Source: Kofleriaceae bacterium (GTDB taxonomy: Bacteria > Myxococcota_A > Polyangia > Haliangiales > Haliangiaceae). Taken from it: a stretch of DNA of 34,862 bases. The stretch lies in assembly GCA_013368795.1 (NCBI GenBank), contig JABFXX010000452.1:1-34862 (forward strand), given 5' to 3'. This document shows, piece by piece, positions 1-15,575 of this stretch (the first letter of the stretch is position 1; the number at the start of each line of letters is the position of its first letter). The notes under the pieces were generated by a model. It worked only from the letters and a program-made list of their open reading frames with translations. It did not search any database and was not told the origin of the DNA. A program made the position numbers and the translations under genes.

Positions 1-719
1 TCGGCGATGAGCGTCAGCGTCTCGCCGCCCGAGCCGGCGCGATGCGCGCCGACGACCGTGCGGAGGCGCCCGTGATCGGCGGGGCCGAGACGGCGGAGCA
101 GACGTACGGTGACCTCGGTCGTGCCGCGGCGGAAGCGCAGCACGGGCTTGCCGCCGAGCTCGACGCGCGGCGCGGCGTCACCGCCGAGCGCCTTCGCGAC
201 CGGCGCGAACCAGCGTGCCCAGCGCAGCGGCCGCGTCGCGAGTGCGAGGCAGGCGGCGAGCATGTCGCCGATCCGCTCGGGGCTCGCCTCGCCCTCGGTC
301 TGCGCGCTGTCCTCGTCGCTGCGCAGCTCGTGATGCCACGTCCCGTCGAGCAGCATCGGCAACGTCGAGCGCAGCGGGTCCGGCGTGCCCGAGACGTAGC
401 GAGACGCGAGCAGCGCGGCGCACGCCTCGCCGTCGAGCCACACGTTCGCGAGCGAGACATCGTTGGTCTCGACGAGACAGGTGTCGTCGAACGACGCCGC
501 GCGCGTGCCGGCGATCGCGCGGTCGGTCCAGCGGAGTGCGAGCTCGAACCCATCGGTGCTCGGGAGCTGGACCGCGACGTGGCTCGCCGGCGACATCTGC
601 ACGCGCGCGCGGAACGGTGCGCCGCTGGCCTCCAGCTCGACACGCAGGCCGTGCGCGTCGGCGACGCAGCTTGCATGCGGAAACCGCGCGGCGATCGCCG
701 CAGCGAGCGGGTCGGGCAC
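1..719 (-). CDS. Hypothetical protein, C-terminus beyond the left edge
   Basis: An open frame on the minus strand runs from about 719 off the left edge with no stop, giving at least 239 residues. Its composition is protein-like (VPDPLAAAIAARFPHAS at the start, then alternating hydrophobic and acidic stretches and an internal LLDGTWHHELRS), whereas the other frames here are Arg-rich shadows. The start is probably GTG at 719; TTG at 725 is also in frame, and an in-frame stop at 759-761 bounds the start. There is no clear Shine-Dalgarno. I see no signal peptide, membrane segment or known motif, so the function is unknown. It is divergent from the DUF255 gene with only 27 bp between them, so the two must share a compact promoter region. 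The protein could be larger, because its C-terminus is missing. Confidence 0.6.
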   Translation of the reverse strand, partial: MPDPLAAAIAARFPHASCVADAHGLRVELEASGAPFRARVQMSPASHVAVQLPSTDGFELALRWTDRAIAGTRAASFDDTCLVETNDVSLANVWLDGEACAALLASRYVSGTPDPLRSTLPMLLDGTWHHELRSDEDSAQTEGEASPERIGDMLAACLALATRPLRWARWFAPVAKALGGDAAPRVELGGKPVLRFRRGTTEVTVRLLRRLGPADHGRLRTVVGAHRAGSGGETLTLIA

Positions 720-735
720 GTCCAAAGGATACGGT

Positions 736-741
736 AAGGTG
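736..741 (+). promoter_or_regulatory. Shine-Dalgarno of the DUF255/YyaL gene
   Basis: AAGGTG lies five bases before the ATG at 747 and supports that start. It falls in the 27-bp gap between the divergent genes. Confidence 0.5.
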
Positions 742-746
742 CGGGC

Positions 747-2773
<2,027 letters not shown>

Positions 2774-2777
<4 letters not shown>

Positions 2778-4159
2778 TTCCACTGAGACAAGCGCGACAT
2801 GCCCGTCGTCGGTGCGAGCGGCTTCGTCGCGGTCGTGCCGGTCGCGGTCGCGTTTGCCTCGCAGGTGCCGAGCGACTCGTAGACATTCTTGATCGCGGCG
2901 CGATAGCCGCTGAGCGCGGTGCTCTCGCACAGGTAGACCTGATAGACGCCCTGCGCGTCGGTCGAGCGGACCGTCGGATCGCCGGGGATCGTCGCCGGCA
3001 GCGTCGGGAACGTGACGTCGCCGGGCGTCGGCCCGAACACGCGCCACGTGTAGATGACGGCGTTGTTGCGCGTGTAGCGGAGGTTCGCCTCGAACAGGTC
3101 GACGGTGCCGGTGCCGGTGAGCGTCACCGCGATCGTCTTGGTCTCCGGCACGTAGCTCGCGCTGACCCACGGCAGGAGGTTCGCGCCGACGTCGAGCGAG
3201 TAGGCCGCGGCGTTGCCGTCGATCACCTCGTTGATCGTCTGCTGTGCGGTGCCGCTGGACGACGAGACGCAGCCCGCGCCCGTGCCCTCGGCGCAGAGGA
3301 TGCGGCTCTTGATGAGCGTCGTCAGGCCCTTCGTCGCCTTCGTCGTCGAGATCGTGGTGTCGCCGCCGGTCGTCGTCCCGGTCGCGACCTGCTGCGCGAT
3401 ACCGCGCACGTACGGCACGAAGCGGTTCATCTCGATGCTCGTCACGCGATTCGTGACGTTCGTGTACGTCGCTGCGAAGCTCTCCGGCGCGTGCCAGGTG
3501 TCGGTGATCGCCGCCGTGGCTTTCGCCGCGAACGTGATGCCCGACTTCGTGGCCCACGCGAGCGGCACGTCGCCGCTGCTCGCGGCGACAACGAGCACGT
3601 CGAACGGCGACTTCACGCAGCCAGCCTGGAACGCCAGGCTCGGCGACCGCGAGGTGCCGACGTCGGTGCGTCCGCACGGCGTGAAGACGATGTACTTCGC
3701 CGCGCCGCTGTAGGCCGGGTACGTGAACGTCATGTTGCCGGCCGCGGTCGTGTTCAGCGGCACGACGCGGTTGCTCATCGCATCGTCGGTCGCGGCCGCC
3801 GAGCCGGGCGCGGTGTCGATCGTGATGTCGTCGCCGGGTACGAGCGCCTGCACCGTCGTCATCGAGTACGCGCCCAACGTGTTGCGCTCGCGGATCACCG
3901 TCGCGCTTGCACCTGGATGAACGCTCGCCTGCGCCGTGCCTTGCGCATTCGTGACCTGATCGATCGTGGTGCCGTCGCTATCGATGAACACGACGTGAAG
4001 GCCAGGCACTGCCGCACCTGTCTTGTCGACCGCGTGCACGACGACATTGCCGACGAGGTTGGCGTCAGCGTCGGCGGGGCTCGCGTCGGCTCCCTCGGTG
4101 GCACTCGGGGAATCGCAGCCGATCGCGAACGCGCAGAGGACGGTCACCCAGTGCTTCAC
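2774..4159 (-). CDS. Putative lipoprotein with an Ig-like/carboxypeptidase-regulatory-like domain
   Basis: The 461-residue product begins with a lipoprotein signal peptide whose lipobox is FAIGC, with Cys15 as the expected lipidation site, followed by a low-complexity Asp/Ala linker (about 20-35). Residues 36-95 ([19 protein letters not shown], then [15 protein letters not shown]) read like a bacterial Ig-like or carboxypeptidase regulatory-like beta-sandwich. The remainder is Thr/Ala/Val-rich and predicted to be beta-structured, with scattered cysteines. The start is GTG at 4159 with GGAG just upstream; no ATG fits the frame. It is the last gene of a likely operon with the TPR kinase and a small membrane protein, nine bases after the latter. 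It probably sits in the outer membrane or faces the periplasm. The specific function is unknown. Confidence 0.8.
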
Positions 4160-4168
4160 AGCTCCATG

Positions 4169-4573
4169 TTAGACGGACTTCTTCATTCCATACATGAGAA
4201 GCAACACGAAGACCACGAGTGGGATGAGGTAGGGAACTACGACGAGGCCGAGCTCGAACTTCGACCAGCCGGCTATCAGCTCGAACGCCGCGACGGAGCC
4301 GGCAATGAGGAATGCACCGATCGCTTCGGGCCAGTCGGTCTCGATCTTCAGACCGACCCAGAACACGATCGCACCGACGAGGAACGTGATCGTCGCGAGC
4401 GCCCAGGTCGGCAGGCCGAAGAAGCTCTTCACGCCCTCTCTGGCCAAGGTCGGGTTCTTCCACACCACGTTGATGAGGATCACGATCCCGATCAGGACCA
4501 CCATGAGGATCAGGTAGGTCCAGACCTTGCTCTTCTGACCGCCCATGAACTGGCGCTCTGGTTCGTCACCCAT
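4169..4573 (-). CDS. Small four-helix integral membrane protein
   Basis: The start is taken as ATG at 4573 (MGDEPERQFMGGQKSK), because the longer upstream reading is Arg/Ser-rich shadow of the kinase gene. This gives 134 residues. After a short hydrophilic N-terminus there are four hydrophobic stretches: YLILMVVLIGIVILINVVW, then about GLPTWALATITFLVGAIVF, about AIGAFLIAGSVAAFELIAG, and about LVVVPYLIPLVVFVLLLMYG. The C-terminus is basic (KKSV). It begins eleven bases after the kinase stop and ends nine bases before the lipoprotein start, so the three genes are probably co-transcribed. No family is recognised. It could be a membrane partner or substrate of the kinase, which is inference from position only. 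MGGQKSK at 4546 is an alternative start. Confidence 0.8.
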   Translation of the reverse strand: MGDEPERQFMGGQKSKVWTYLILMVVLIGIVILINVVWKNPTLAREGVKSFFGLPTWALATITFLVGAIVFWVGLKIETDWPEAIGAFLIAGSVAAFELIAGWSKFELGLVVVPYLIPLVVFVLLLMYGMKKSV

Positions 4574-4583
4574 GGCGACCAGT

Positions 4584-7631
<3,048 letters not shown>

Positions 7632-7652
7632 CCATCGGCCATAGTAGCCGCC

Positions 7653-8399
7653 ATGTCGTCGTCACTCCACGTCGTTCGCGCCGGACGTGGGCCCGAAGTC
7701 TTGCTGATTCACGGCAGCGCTGCCGATCACACGACGTGGTCGATCCAGCTCGCATCGAGCCTGCGCGAGCGATTCACGCTCGTTGCCTACGATCGCCGAC
7801 ACGATGCGACCACCGTCGAGGAGCACGCGGCCGATGCGGCGACGCTCGTGCAGTCGCGCGCGCTCATCGTCGGATCGAGCTTCGGCTCGGTCGTCGGTCT
7901 CGAGCTTCTGCGCACGCGCCCCGAGCTGTGCGCCGGCGCGGTGTTCATCGAGCCGCCGATGGCTCCCTCCGATGACCTCGCAGCGGCGCCGGCGACGTTT
8001 CTCGGCGAGTTCGATCGCCTTGCGGCAGAGCAGGGCGGGCCGGCCGCAGGCGAGTTCTTCTTACGCACGGTGCTCGGCGACACCGCGTTCGAGCGGATGC
8101 CGCGGTCGTTCCAGGAGCGGTCGAGGAACAAGTGGGCCGAGATTCGCGCCGACTCCGGTGCGCTGCTCGCGTACCGGCCGCGCTACGCCGAGCTTGCCCG
8201 GGTGACCCCGCCGGTGCTGCTCGTCGGCGGCGACCGCTCGGCGCCGTACTTCCGCGTGACGCTCGACGCGCTCGCCGCCGCGCTGCCGAGCGCCCGGCTG
8301 GCGACAGTCAGCGGGGCAGGGCACATGCTCCACGCCGAGGCGCCGCGCAAGTTCGCCGACCTCCTGATCCAGTTCGCCACCGAGCACGGGATCGAGTAA
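7653..8399 (+). CDS. Alpha/beta hydrolase
   Basis: The 248-residue product shows the alpha/beta-hydrolase core: LLIHGSAADH with the oxyanion HG (20-21), nucleophile elbow G-S-S-F-G (74-78) with Ser76, a late acid candidate Asp194 in VGGDRSAPYF, and catalytic His224 in GAGHMLHAEAP. Length suits a single-domain member with a small cap region (about 105-180). No signal peptide is present, so it is probably cytoplasmic. The ATG at 7653 is preferred; an open frame extends far upstream, but that part is the antisense of the kinase gene. There is no obvious Shine-Dalgarno. Thirteen bases separate it from hflX, which suggests co-transcription. The substrate cannot be told from sequence; esterase, lactonase or haloperoxidase-like activities are all possible. 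Confidence 0.9.
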   Translation: MSSSLHVVRAGRGPEVLLIHGSAADHTTWSIQLASSLRERFTLVAYDRRHDATTVEEHAADAATLVQSRALIVGSSFGSVVGLELLRTRPELCAGAVFIEPPMAPSDDLAAAPATFLGEFDRLAAEQGGPAAGEFFLRTVLGDTAFERMPRSFQERSRNKWAEIRADSGALLAYRPRYAELARVTPPVLLVGGDRSAPYFRVTLDALAAALPSARLATVSGAGHMLHAEAPRKFADLLIQFATEHGIE

Positions 8400-8412
8400 G
8401 GTCCGCGCCCCT

Positions 8413-9849
8413 ATGTCCGACGGCGGCATTCTTTCGCAGCTCGCGTCTCTCGGCGGTGACGAGCGTCCGCCGGCGGTCGTCGTCGCGGTCCAGCTCCCCG
8501 GCGTCACCGAGCAAGAGCTCGCGTCCTCGATCGAGGAGCTCGAGCGACTCGCGAAGACGCTCGGCCTCGATCCGATCGCCCGCGTCGTCCAGCGCCGCGG
8601 CCGGCTCGCCTCGGGCGTCGTGCTCGGCGAGGGCAAGCTGAAGGAGCTCGCGTCGTGGACGGGCGGCACCGGCGAGGTGCCGATGTTCGAGAGCGTGTCG
8701 GCGCGCCAGAAGCGCGTTGCCGCCGAGCAGGACGAGGAGCTCGACGCCGACGCGGCCGAGCCCGACGAGCCCGACGACGGCGATGTCGACGGCGAGACGA
8801 TCGCCGAGCCGTCGCGCAAGGCGAAGGTCGTGCTCGTCGATCACGATCTGTCACCGACCCAGCAGCGCAACCTCGAGAAGGCGACCGGCGTCGACGTCCT
8901 CGATCGCACCGCGGTCATCGTCGAGATCTTCCATCGCCACGCCAAGACCCGCGAGGCGCGCCTGCAGGTCGAGATCGCACGGCTCAAGTACCTCGCGCCG
9001 CGCCTGCGCGAGTCGAGCGGTGGCGGTGACCGCGTGCGCGGCGGCGTCGGCGGCAAGGGCGCCGGCGAGACGTCACTCGAGCTCGATCGTCGCCGGATCC
9101 GCGACCGGATCGCCGAGATCAAGCACGAGCTGTCGCGCATCGGCGGTGGTGCCAAGACGCGTCGCGATCGCCGCAGCGAGCTGCCGACCGTCGCACTCGT
9201 CGGCTACACGAACGCGGGCAAGTCGTCGCTGATGCGCGCGCTGACCAGCTCCGACGTCTACGTCGCCGACAAGCTGTTCGCGACGCTCGACACGACGGTG
9301 CGCCGCCTCGTCCCGCCGACCGAGCCGCCGATCCTCGTCAGCGACACCGTCGGCTTCATCAAGAAGCTGCCGCACGACCTCGTCGCGTCGTTCCGCTCGA
9401 CGCTCGACGAGGCGAGCGACTCCGATCTGCTCCTTCACGTCGTCGATGCATCGGACGCGGCGCAGGCCGACCAGCTCGCCGTCACGCGCGAGGTGCTCGC
9501 CGAGATCGGCGCCGACACCGTCCCGTCGTGGCTCGTCCTCAACAAGATCGATCGCGTCGACGAGGCTGCGCGCGAGCGCCTGACCGATCGCTATCCCGGC
9601 GCGATCCAGCTGTCGGCGAAGCGCCCGGCCGATGTCGCGATGCTGCGCGACAAGCTGATCGAGCACTTCGTCGGCGCACTCGAGGAAGTCGAGCTCGACG
9701 TGCCGTGGGCGCAGCAGCGGCTCGTCCACGTGATCCACGAGCGCACGACCGTGCTCTCCGAGACCCACCACGACGACGGCACGAAGGTCCGCCTCCGCGC
9801 CCCCGCCGGCATCGTCGCCGATCTACGCGCTCAGCTGGCCAGCAACTAA
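8413..9849 (+). CDS. hflX: Ribosome-associated GTPase HflX
   Basis: At 478 residues this carries the HflX hallmarks. The N-terminal domain has VLGEGKLKEL (70-79) and DHDLSPTQQRNLEKATGVDVLDRT, then a Gly-rich linker (about 202-218). The GTPase domain has the P-loop GYTNAGKSS (264-272), switch FATLDTT, G3 DTVGFIKKLP (from 311) and G4 NKID (377-380), and a C-terminal extension follows. HflX is known to bind the 50S subunit and split stalled ribosomes after stress. A very acidic, low-complexity insertion (about 104-130, DEELDADAAEPDEPDDGDVD) interrupts the N-terminal domain between LGEGKL and the DHDLSPTQQRN block, which is unusual for the family. It ends three bases from the convergent effector stop. 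Confidence 0.96.
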   Translation: MSDGGILSQLASLGGDERPPAVVVAVQLPGVTEQELASSIEELERLAKTLGLDPIARVVQRRGRLASGVVLGEGKLKELASWTGGTGEVPMFESVSARQKRVAAEQDEELDADAAEPDEPDDGDVDGETIAEPSRKAKVVLVDHDLSPTQQRNLEKATGVDVLDRTAVIVEIFHRHAKTREARLQVEIARLKYLAPRLRESSGGGDRVRGGVGGKGAGETSLELDRRRIRDRIAEIKHELSRIGGGAKTRRDRRSELPTVALVGYTNAGKSSLMRALTSSDVYVADKLFATLDTTVRRLVPPTEPPILVSDTVGFIKKLPHDLVASFRSTLDEASDSDLLLHVVDASDAAQADQLAVTREVLAEIGADTVPSWLVLNKIDRVDEAARERLTDRYPGAIQLSAKRPADVAMLRDKLIEHFVGALEEVELDVPWAQQRLVHVIHERTTVLSETHHDDGTKVRLRAPAGIVADLRAQLASN

Positions 9850-9852
9850 GGC

Positions 9853-12147
9853 TCAGCCGACCACGGCGTAGAAGTGCCGCTCTCGCATGCTGAGGAACAC
9901 CTCGATCGGGTTCCCGCCGCCTGCGACGTCCTGGTGCACGAGGTCGCCGCCCTGGTAGTAGTGCACGCGCACGCCGCGATTGGAGTCGATCAAGCCCTGG
10001 CTGCGCAGGTATCCGATCAGCATCCCGCCCGAGTCGCCCGCGAGCTCGAGCATCTCGTTCCTCGCGACGACGTTGTTCTTGATGAGGTGGTCGCGCGCCG
10101 CGAACGTGTGCTTGAGGTTCGCACCGACCGCGGTTAGGAGCGCGCGGATGAGGCAATCCATGCCATCGCCGCTGACGTTCTTCACGGCCTTACCGCCGAT
10201 CTGCTTCGGCGCTTCCGGCTCGAGGTCGATGCGGAGCGGCTGTTTCGCCGGCGCCTTCTTCTTGGACAGCTTCGGCTCGGCCTGGTGATCGTCCATGCTC
10301 TCGAGCTTGGCGATCTGCTTCTCGCCGTCCTCTCCCTTCTTCTTGTCGAGCTCGTCGAGCCGCGCGTGCTTCTGCGCTTCGCGGTTGGTCCGGATCGTCT
10401 CCTCGACGAGCGCCTCGCGGTTATCCCGGACGCCGCGCTTGTCGCGCGCGACCTTGCGCTGGTCGTTGCGCTGGCGCCGCTGATCGTTCTCGCCCTTGAT
10501 CCGAGTGATCTCGTCGCGCCGATTCTTCTTCTCCTTCGGCAGGTGCCACCATGACTTTGGCTTGGGCTCGGCCTGGAGCTGCTCGTCCTTCTCGTTCTCG
10601 AGGTCCGACTCCTTCTCTGGCGGCGCCTCCAGCGTCTCCGCCTGGTCCTTGTACCAGGGGCGCTGCGCCACACCGCGCTCGTGCCGATACGTGTTCTCCG
10701 AGTAGATCGTCGGCGTGTTGCTCCGGCCCTCGATGAAGTCCTTGTCGAGGTACTCCTCGAGCCCGACGGCGTGCATCTCGCTCACCTTGGACTTGTCGAA
10801 CTGCCCGCTCGGGACTTCCTGCGTGTAGAGCCGGCCGCGGAGCATGTCGTCGCCGTGGACGAGCTCGTGGAACAGCGTGACGTCGCTCGGCTTGTGCTTC
10901 GGGCGCCCGAACTCGTCTTCCAGGGCCGGAAAGATCGTCTCGTCGTGCACCTGGTGCGGCTGCTCCTGGATCGGCAGGCCGTTCACCGGGTTGTAGCCGA
11001 CGCTGACACTCGACGACTCGCCGGGCTGCTGGTTCCTGCCGTCCCACTCACCGCCGCTGCCGATCTGGCCGGCGTTCGACGCGCCCGCGGTGAATGCGAT
11101 GAACACGAGCTTCTTGTTCGAGGTGGCCGCCTCGTTGATCGAGGTCAGCAGCGAGCGCCCGCTCTTGGTCTTCGACATGATCACGAGGTCGCGGACCACG
11201 TTGCGCAGGAAGCTCTCCTTCGCGCGGCCCAGAGCCGTGCCTTCCTCCTGCTTCTGCACCGCGGGCGGCGCCTTGATGACGATGCGCTCGCCGACTTGCA
11301 CGTCGCCCGGCTCGACGCCGGGACCCTTCGCCGTCGCGACCCGGACGTTCATGCCGAGGATCTGCCGCACCTCTTGCTCGACGCTGTCATCGAGGAGCTG
11401 CGTGACCTCCTTGTCGACGCCCTTGGGCATCGGCGGGGACTCCTCCCGCGTGACGACGCCGCCCTGGACGATCAACGACATCTGATCGCCGTCGAGGTTC
11501 GCGTCCACCTCGTACGCGACCTGGTCGTCGACCTTGTTGTCGGTGTTGACCTTGATCACGATGCCGGAGAACTGCTTGACCTTGTCCCTGCCGGGGTGCG
11601 TGAACTGGATGCGCTCGCCGGCGCCGTAGCGCTTGAGCTGGACGGCGCCCGCCGAGGTCTGGCCCGTGACGCTCACCTGCTCGCCGCGCGCGGCCTTCGC
11701 GCCGAGCGTGTCGGCCTCGGTTTCGAGCGACGAGCTGCCATCGATGCCGCCTTTGGCCTGCAGCTGCGCTCCGCCCGCGCGTTGCTGGACGACGTGGGTG
11801 AGCTCGTGACCGATCAGCTCGTCGCCGGAGCTGGTGCCGGGTTGATACCGACCCGGCGCGAAGTGCAGGTCATCGCCGGTCGCGTGGGCAACCCCGCCCG
11901 CCGCGGCCGCAGCGTCGCCCTCGTGGACGCGCACGCTCGAGAAGTCCGCACCAAACGCGCGCTCCATCTTCGCGAGCGTCGCCTCGGGCAGCGGCGCGCC
12001 ACCGCCACCGCGAACGAGAGCGTTGGTCTGGGCGACATTGCGCTCGGCGATCGCGTCGCCGGCGTCGCGTCTGCGGCGCGGCTCGGGCTGCGCGTCGACC
12101 GATGGAGTGGCATTGCTGCGTTCTTGGGCCTGGGACGTGACGGTCAT
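9853..12147 (-). CDS. Multidomain DUF4157 effector: M91-type zinc protease plus OTU/papain-like cysteine protease candidate
   Basis: The product is 764 residues from the ATG at 12147, which has AAGGAG five bases upstream; GTG at 12153 would overlap that site. Residues about 48-165 are a DUF4157 domain, the domain typical of eCIS-associated toxins: PLPEATLAKMERAFGADFSSVRVH, then GHELTHVVQQ with HExxH at 114-118. About 170-295 contain SH3-like beta segments. About 305-500 match the M91 (NleD-type) metalloprotease pattern: HELVH at 427-431, SEMHAVGL with Glu457 as third zinc ligand candidate, SENTYRHERG (483-492) and RPWY (496-499). About 505-640 are a highly charged, helical linker. The last ~110 residues contain GDGMDCLIRAL with Cys665 and a final HFYAVV with His758, resembling an OTU or papain-like cysteine protease. 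It is translated after the AAA+ gene, 13 bases downstream. No immunity gene is seen. DUF4157 and M91 are confident; the last domain is less so. Confidence 0.85.
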   Translation of the reverse strand: MTVTSQAQERSNATPSVDAQPEPRRRRDAGDAIAERNVAQTNALVRGGGGAPLPEATLAKMERAFGADFSSVRVHEGDAAAAAGGVAHATGDDLHFAPGRYQPGTSSGDELIGHELTHVVQQRAGGAQLQAKGGIDGSSSLETEADTLGAKAARGEQVSVTGQTSAGAVQLKRYGAGERIQFTHPGRDKVKQFSGIVIKVNTDNKVDDQVAYEVDANLDGDQMSLIVQGGVVTREESPPMPKGVDKEVTQLLDDSVEQEVRQILGMNVRVATAKGPGVEPGDVQVGERIVIKAPPAVQKQEEGTALGRAKESFLRNVVRDLVIMSKTKSGRSLLTSINEAATSNKKLVFIAFTAGASNAGQIGSGGEWDGRNQQPGESSSVSVGYNPVNGLPIQEQPHQVHDETIFPALEDEFGRPKHKPSDVTLFHELVHGDDMLRGRLYTQEVPSGQFDKSKVSEMHAVGLEEYLDKDFIEGRSNTPTIYSENTYRHERGVAQRPWYKDQAETLEAPPEKESDLENEKDEQLQAEPKPKSWWHLPKEKKNRRDEITRIKGENDQRRQRNDQRKVARDKRGVRDNREALVEETIRTNREAQKHARLDELDKKKGEDGEKQIAKLESMDDHQAEPKLSKKKAPAKQPLRIDLEPEAPKQIGGKAVKNVSGDGMDCLIRALLTAVGANLKHTFAARDHLIKNNVVARNEMLELAGDSGGMLIGYLRSQGLIDSNRGVRVHYYQGGDLVHQDVAGGGNPIEVFLSMRERHFYAVVG

Positions 12148-12152
12148 GTGCA

Positions 12153-12158
12153 CTCCTT
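12153..12158 (-). promoter_or_regulatory. Shine-Dalgarno deciding the effector start
   Basis: AAGGAG on the minus strand lies five bases before the ATG at 12147, in the short junction after the AAA+ ATPase stop (12161-12163). It favours this ATG over the in-frame GTG at 12153, whose first base belongs to the motif itself. Confidence 0.6.
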
Positions 12159-12160
12159 CG

Positions 12161-14119
<1,959 letters not shown>

Positions 14120-14124
14120 GACCG

Positions 14125-14129
14125 CTTCC
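14125..14129 (-). promoter_or_regulatory. Shine-Dalgarno of the AAA+ gene
   Basis: GGAAG on the minus strand lies five bases before the GTG at 14119 and supports a GTG start for the ATPase. No in-frame ATG exists nearby. Confidence 0.5.
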
Positions 14130-14221
14130 AGTGAACCATGCCCGTAATATCTGCCATGTCCGGACTCACGTGAACCGAGGCCGAACCCTGCAGATGCATT
14201 TCGGCGCCGGATCGCACCCTC

Positions 14222-14227
14222 GTTATA
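14222..14227 (-). promoter_or_regulatory. Candidate -10 box upstream of the AAA+/effector unit
   Basis: The 168-bp gap 14120-14287 is the largest in the window and must hold the promoter of the AAA+/effector pair. TATAAC on the minus strand stands out in otherwise GC-rich DNA. The hexamer 17 bp upstream (GCAGAT) is a poor -35, so this is a weak call. Nothing else in the gap is recognisable to me. Confidence 0.25.
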
Positions 14228-14287
14228 CCGAGAGGTTACGCGCGATCTGCCTCGCTCACGGGTATGCCTCGGGGCGTGCGCCGGCCG

Positions 14288-15562
14288 TTACGGGCGGTAC
14301 TCGTCGGCGCCGCGGTCGCAGAGCTGATACGGGCGCGGCTGGCCGTCGAAATCGTCGATGTACTCGCCGTTCACCTTGCAATCTGCATCGGCGTTCGGGT
14401 CATCGCGGATGATCGGGTTCGTGACGGGCGTCGCCGCCGACAGGTGATAGCCGGCCGCGAACTTCACGGCGGCGGAGTCGTTGCCGACGAAGTTGTCGAC
14501 GATCGTGCAGTCGCCGCTCGTCGCCGCGTTCGCGCCGCCGTTGTCGACGATGATGTTGTGCGCGACGAGGAACGTGCCGGCCTTGCTGCACTTCACGCCG
14601 CCGGTCCGCCCGCCGCCGCCTTGCTCCGACTGGTTGTCGGCGACCGTGTTGAACACGAAGCGCCCGCTCACCGTCGCGAGCTCGACGTTGCCGTTCTTCA
14701 GCGTCGTGCTGCCGTTGGCGTCGATGATGTTGTTGCGCGCCTCGAGCGTGCCGCCCGTGAGCAGCATGCCGCCGCGAGGGTTTCGGGAGAACCGGCTGCG
14801 CTCGATTGTCAGGGTGCAGGTCGTCGTCTTGATGCCGTGCTCGCCGTTCGCGCTCGACGTCACGCGGCGAAGCGACAGCGTCGCGCCCGTGCATGCGATG
14901 CCATCGGACATCCCGCCCTTGGCCCCGGTCACCGTGAGCCCGTCGATCGACACGTCGCCTGCGGTCACCGAGATCGCCGCGCCGTCGTTCGTCGGCGTGA
15001 ACGTCGCGCCGATGCCGAGCACGATTACCTTCTGCGCCTTGTCGAGCAGGAGTTTCGGGTCCGCGTCGTACGTCGTGCCCTGCATCGTCGTGAGCTTGAT
15101 GATGTTGCGGATCGCCGTCAGCTGCTCGATCGCCATCGGCAGGCTGCACGGCGACCCGAGGTCACACGTGCCGGTCCCGTGCGGCGCGACGTACAGCACG
15201 TTCGCCGCGTCGGCGCAGTCGCCGCTCGGCATGCACGCGTTCGACCCGGGGCAGTCCATGTCGGTGATGCAGCCGTGGCACGTCCGATCGTCGCCGCAGA
15301 TCGTCGTGCTCCCCGTGCACGCGCTCGTGTCGACATCGGGCACGCACTGCTCGCACTGGCCCGAGCTCACCTCGCACACGCCGCGCATCGGATCGCCCAT
15401 GCAGTCCGCGTTCGACTGGCAGCCCTTCGGCGCGTCGACCGCGACGTAGTCGGACGCGCGGCAGTCCTGGTCGTCGGGATTGCGCGCACAGAACTCGGGG
15501 TTCAGCTGCTTGCCGCAGCCGGCGAGCACGATGACGAGCACGAGCGCCCTGCGAGCCATCAT
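14288..15562 (-). CDS. Cys-rich beta-helix lipoprotein (B' of the duplicated cassette)
   Basis: The 424-residue product starts at ATG-ATG (15562 or 15559) with a lipoprotein signal peptide ending LAGC. A Cys-rich segment follows (about residues 20-120), with repeated Cys spacings such as CQSNADC, CEVSSGQCEQC and CITDMDC, typical of extracellular disulfide-rich modules in myxobacteria. From about residue 125 there are short repeats of beta-strand and Gly/Asn turns (DGLTVTGAKGGMSDG, NNIIDANGSTT, HNIIVDNGG), as in right-handed parallel beta-helices. The C-terminus RGADEYRP resembles the end of choice-of-anchor Q proteins. It is paralogous to the gene at 16360-17685: both share a NPxxC...C start after the lipobox, the CxxC-type region and the GADEY end. 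It lies 13 bases after A'. It is probably exposed on the outer membrane; the ligand is unknown. Confidence 0.85.
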   Translation of the reverse strand: MMARRALVLVIVLAGCGKQLNPEFCARNPDDQDCRASDYVAVDAPKGCQSNADCMGDPMRGVCEVSSGQCEQCVPDVDTSACTGSTTICGDDRTCHGCITDMDCPGSNACMPSGDCADAANVLYVAPHGTGTCDLGSPCSLPMAIEQLTAIRNIIKLTTMQGTTYDADPKLLLDKAQKVIVLGIGATFTPTNDGAAISVTAGDVSIDGLTVTGAKGGMSDGIACTGATLSLRRVTSSANGEHGIKTTTCTLTIERSRFSRNPRGGMLLTGGTLEARNNIIDANGSTTLKNGNVELATVSGRFVFNTVADNQSEQGGGGRTGGVKCSKAGTFLVAHNIIVDNGGANAATSGDCTIVDNFVGNDSAAVKFAAGYHLSAATPVTNPIIRDDPNADADCKVNGEYIDDFDGQPRPYQLCDRGADEYRP

Positions 15563-15575
15563 CGACAGGATAACC

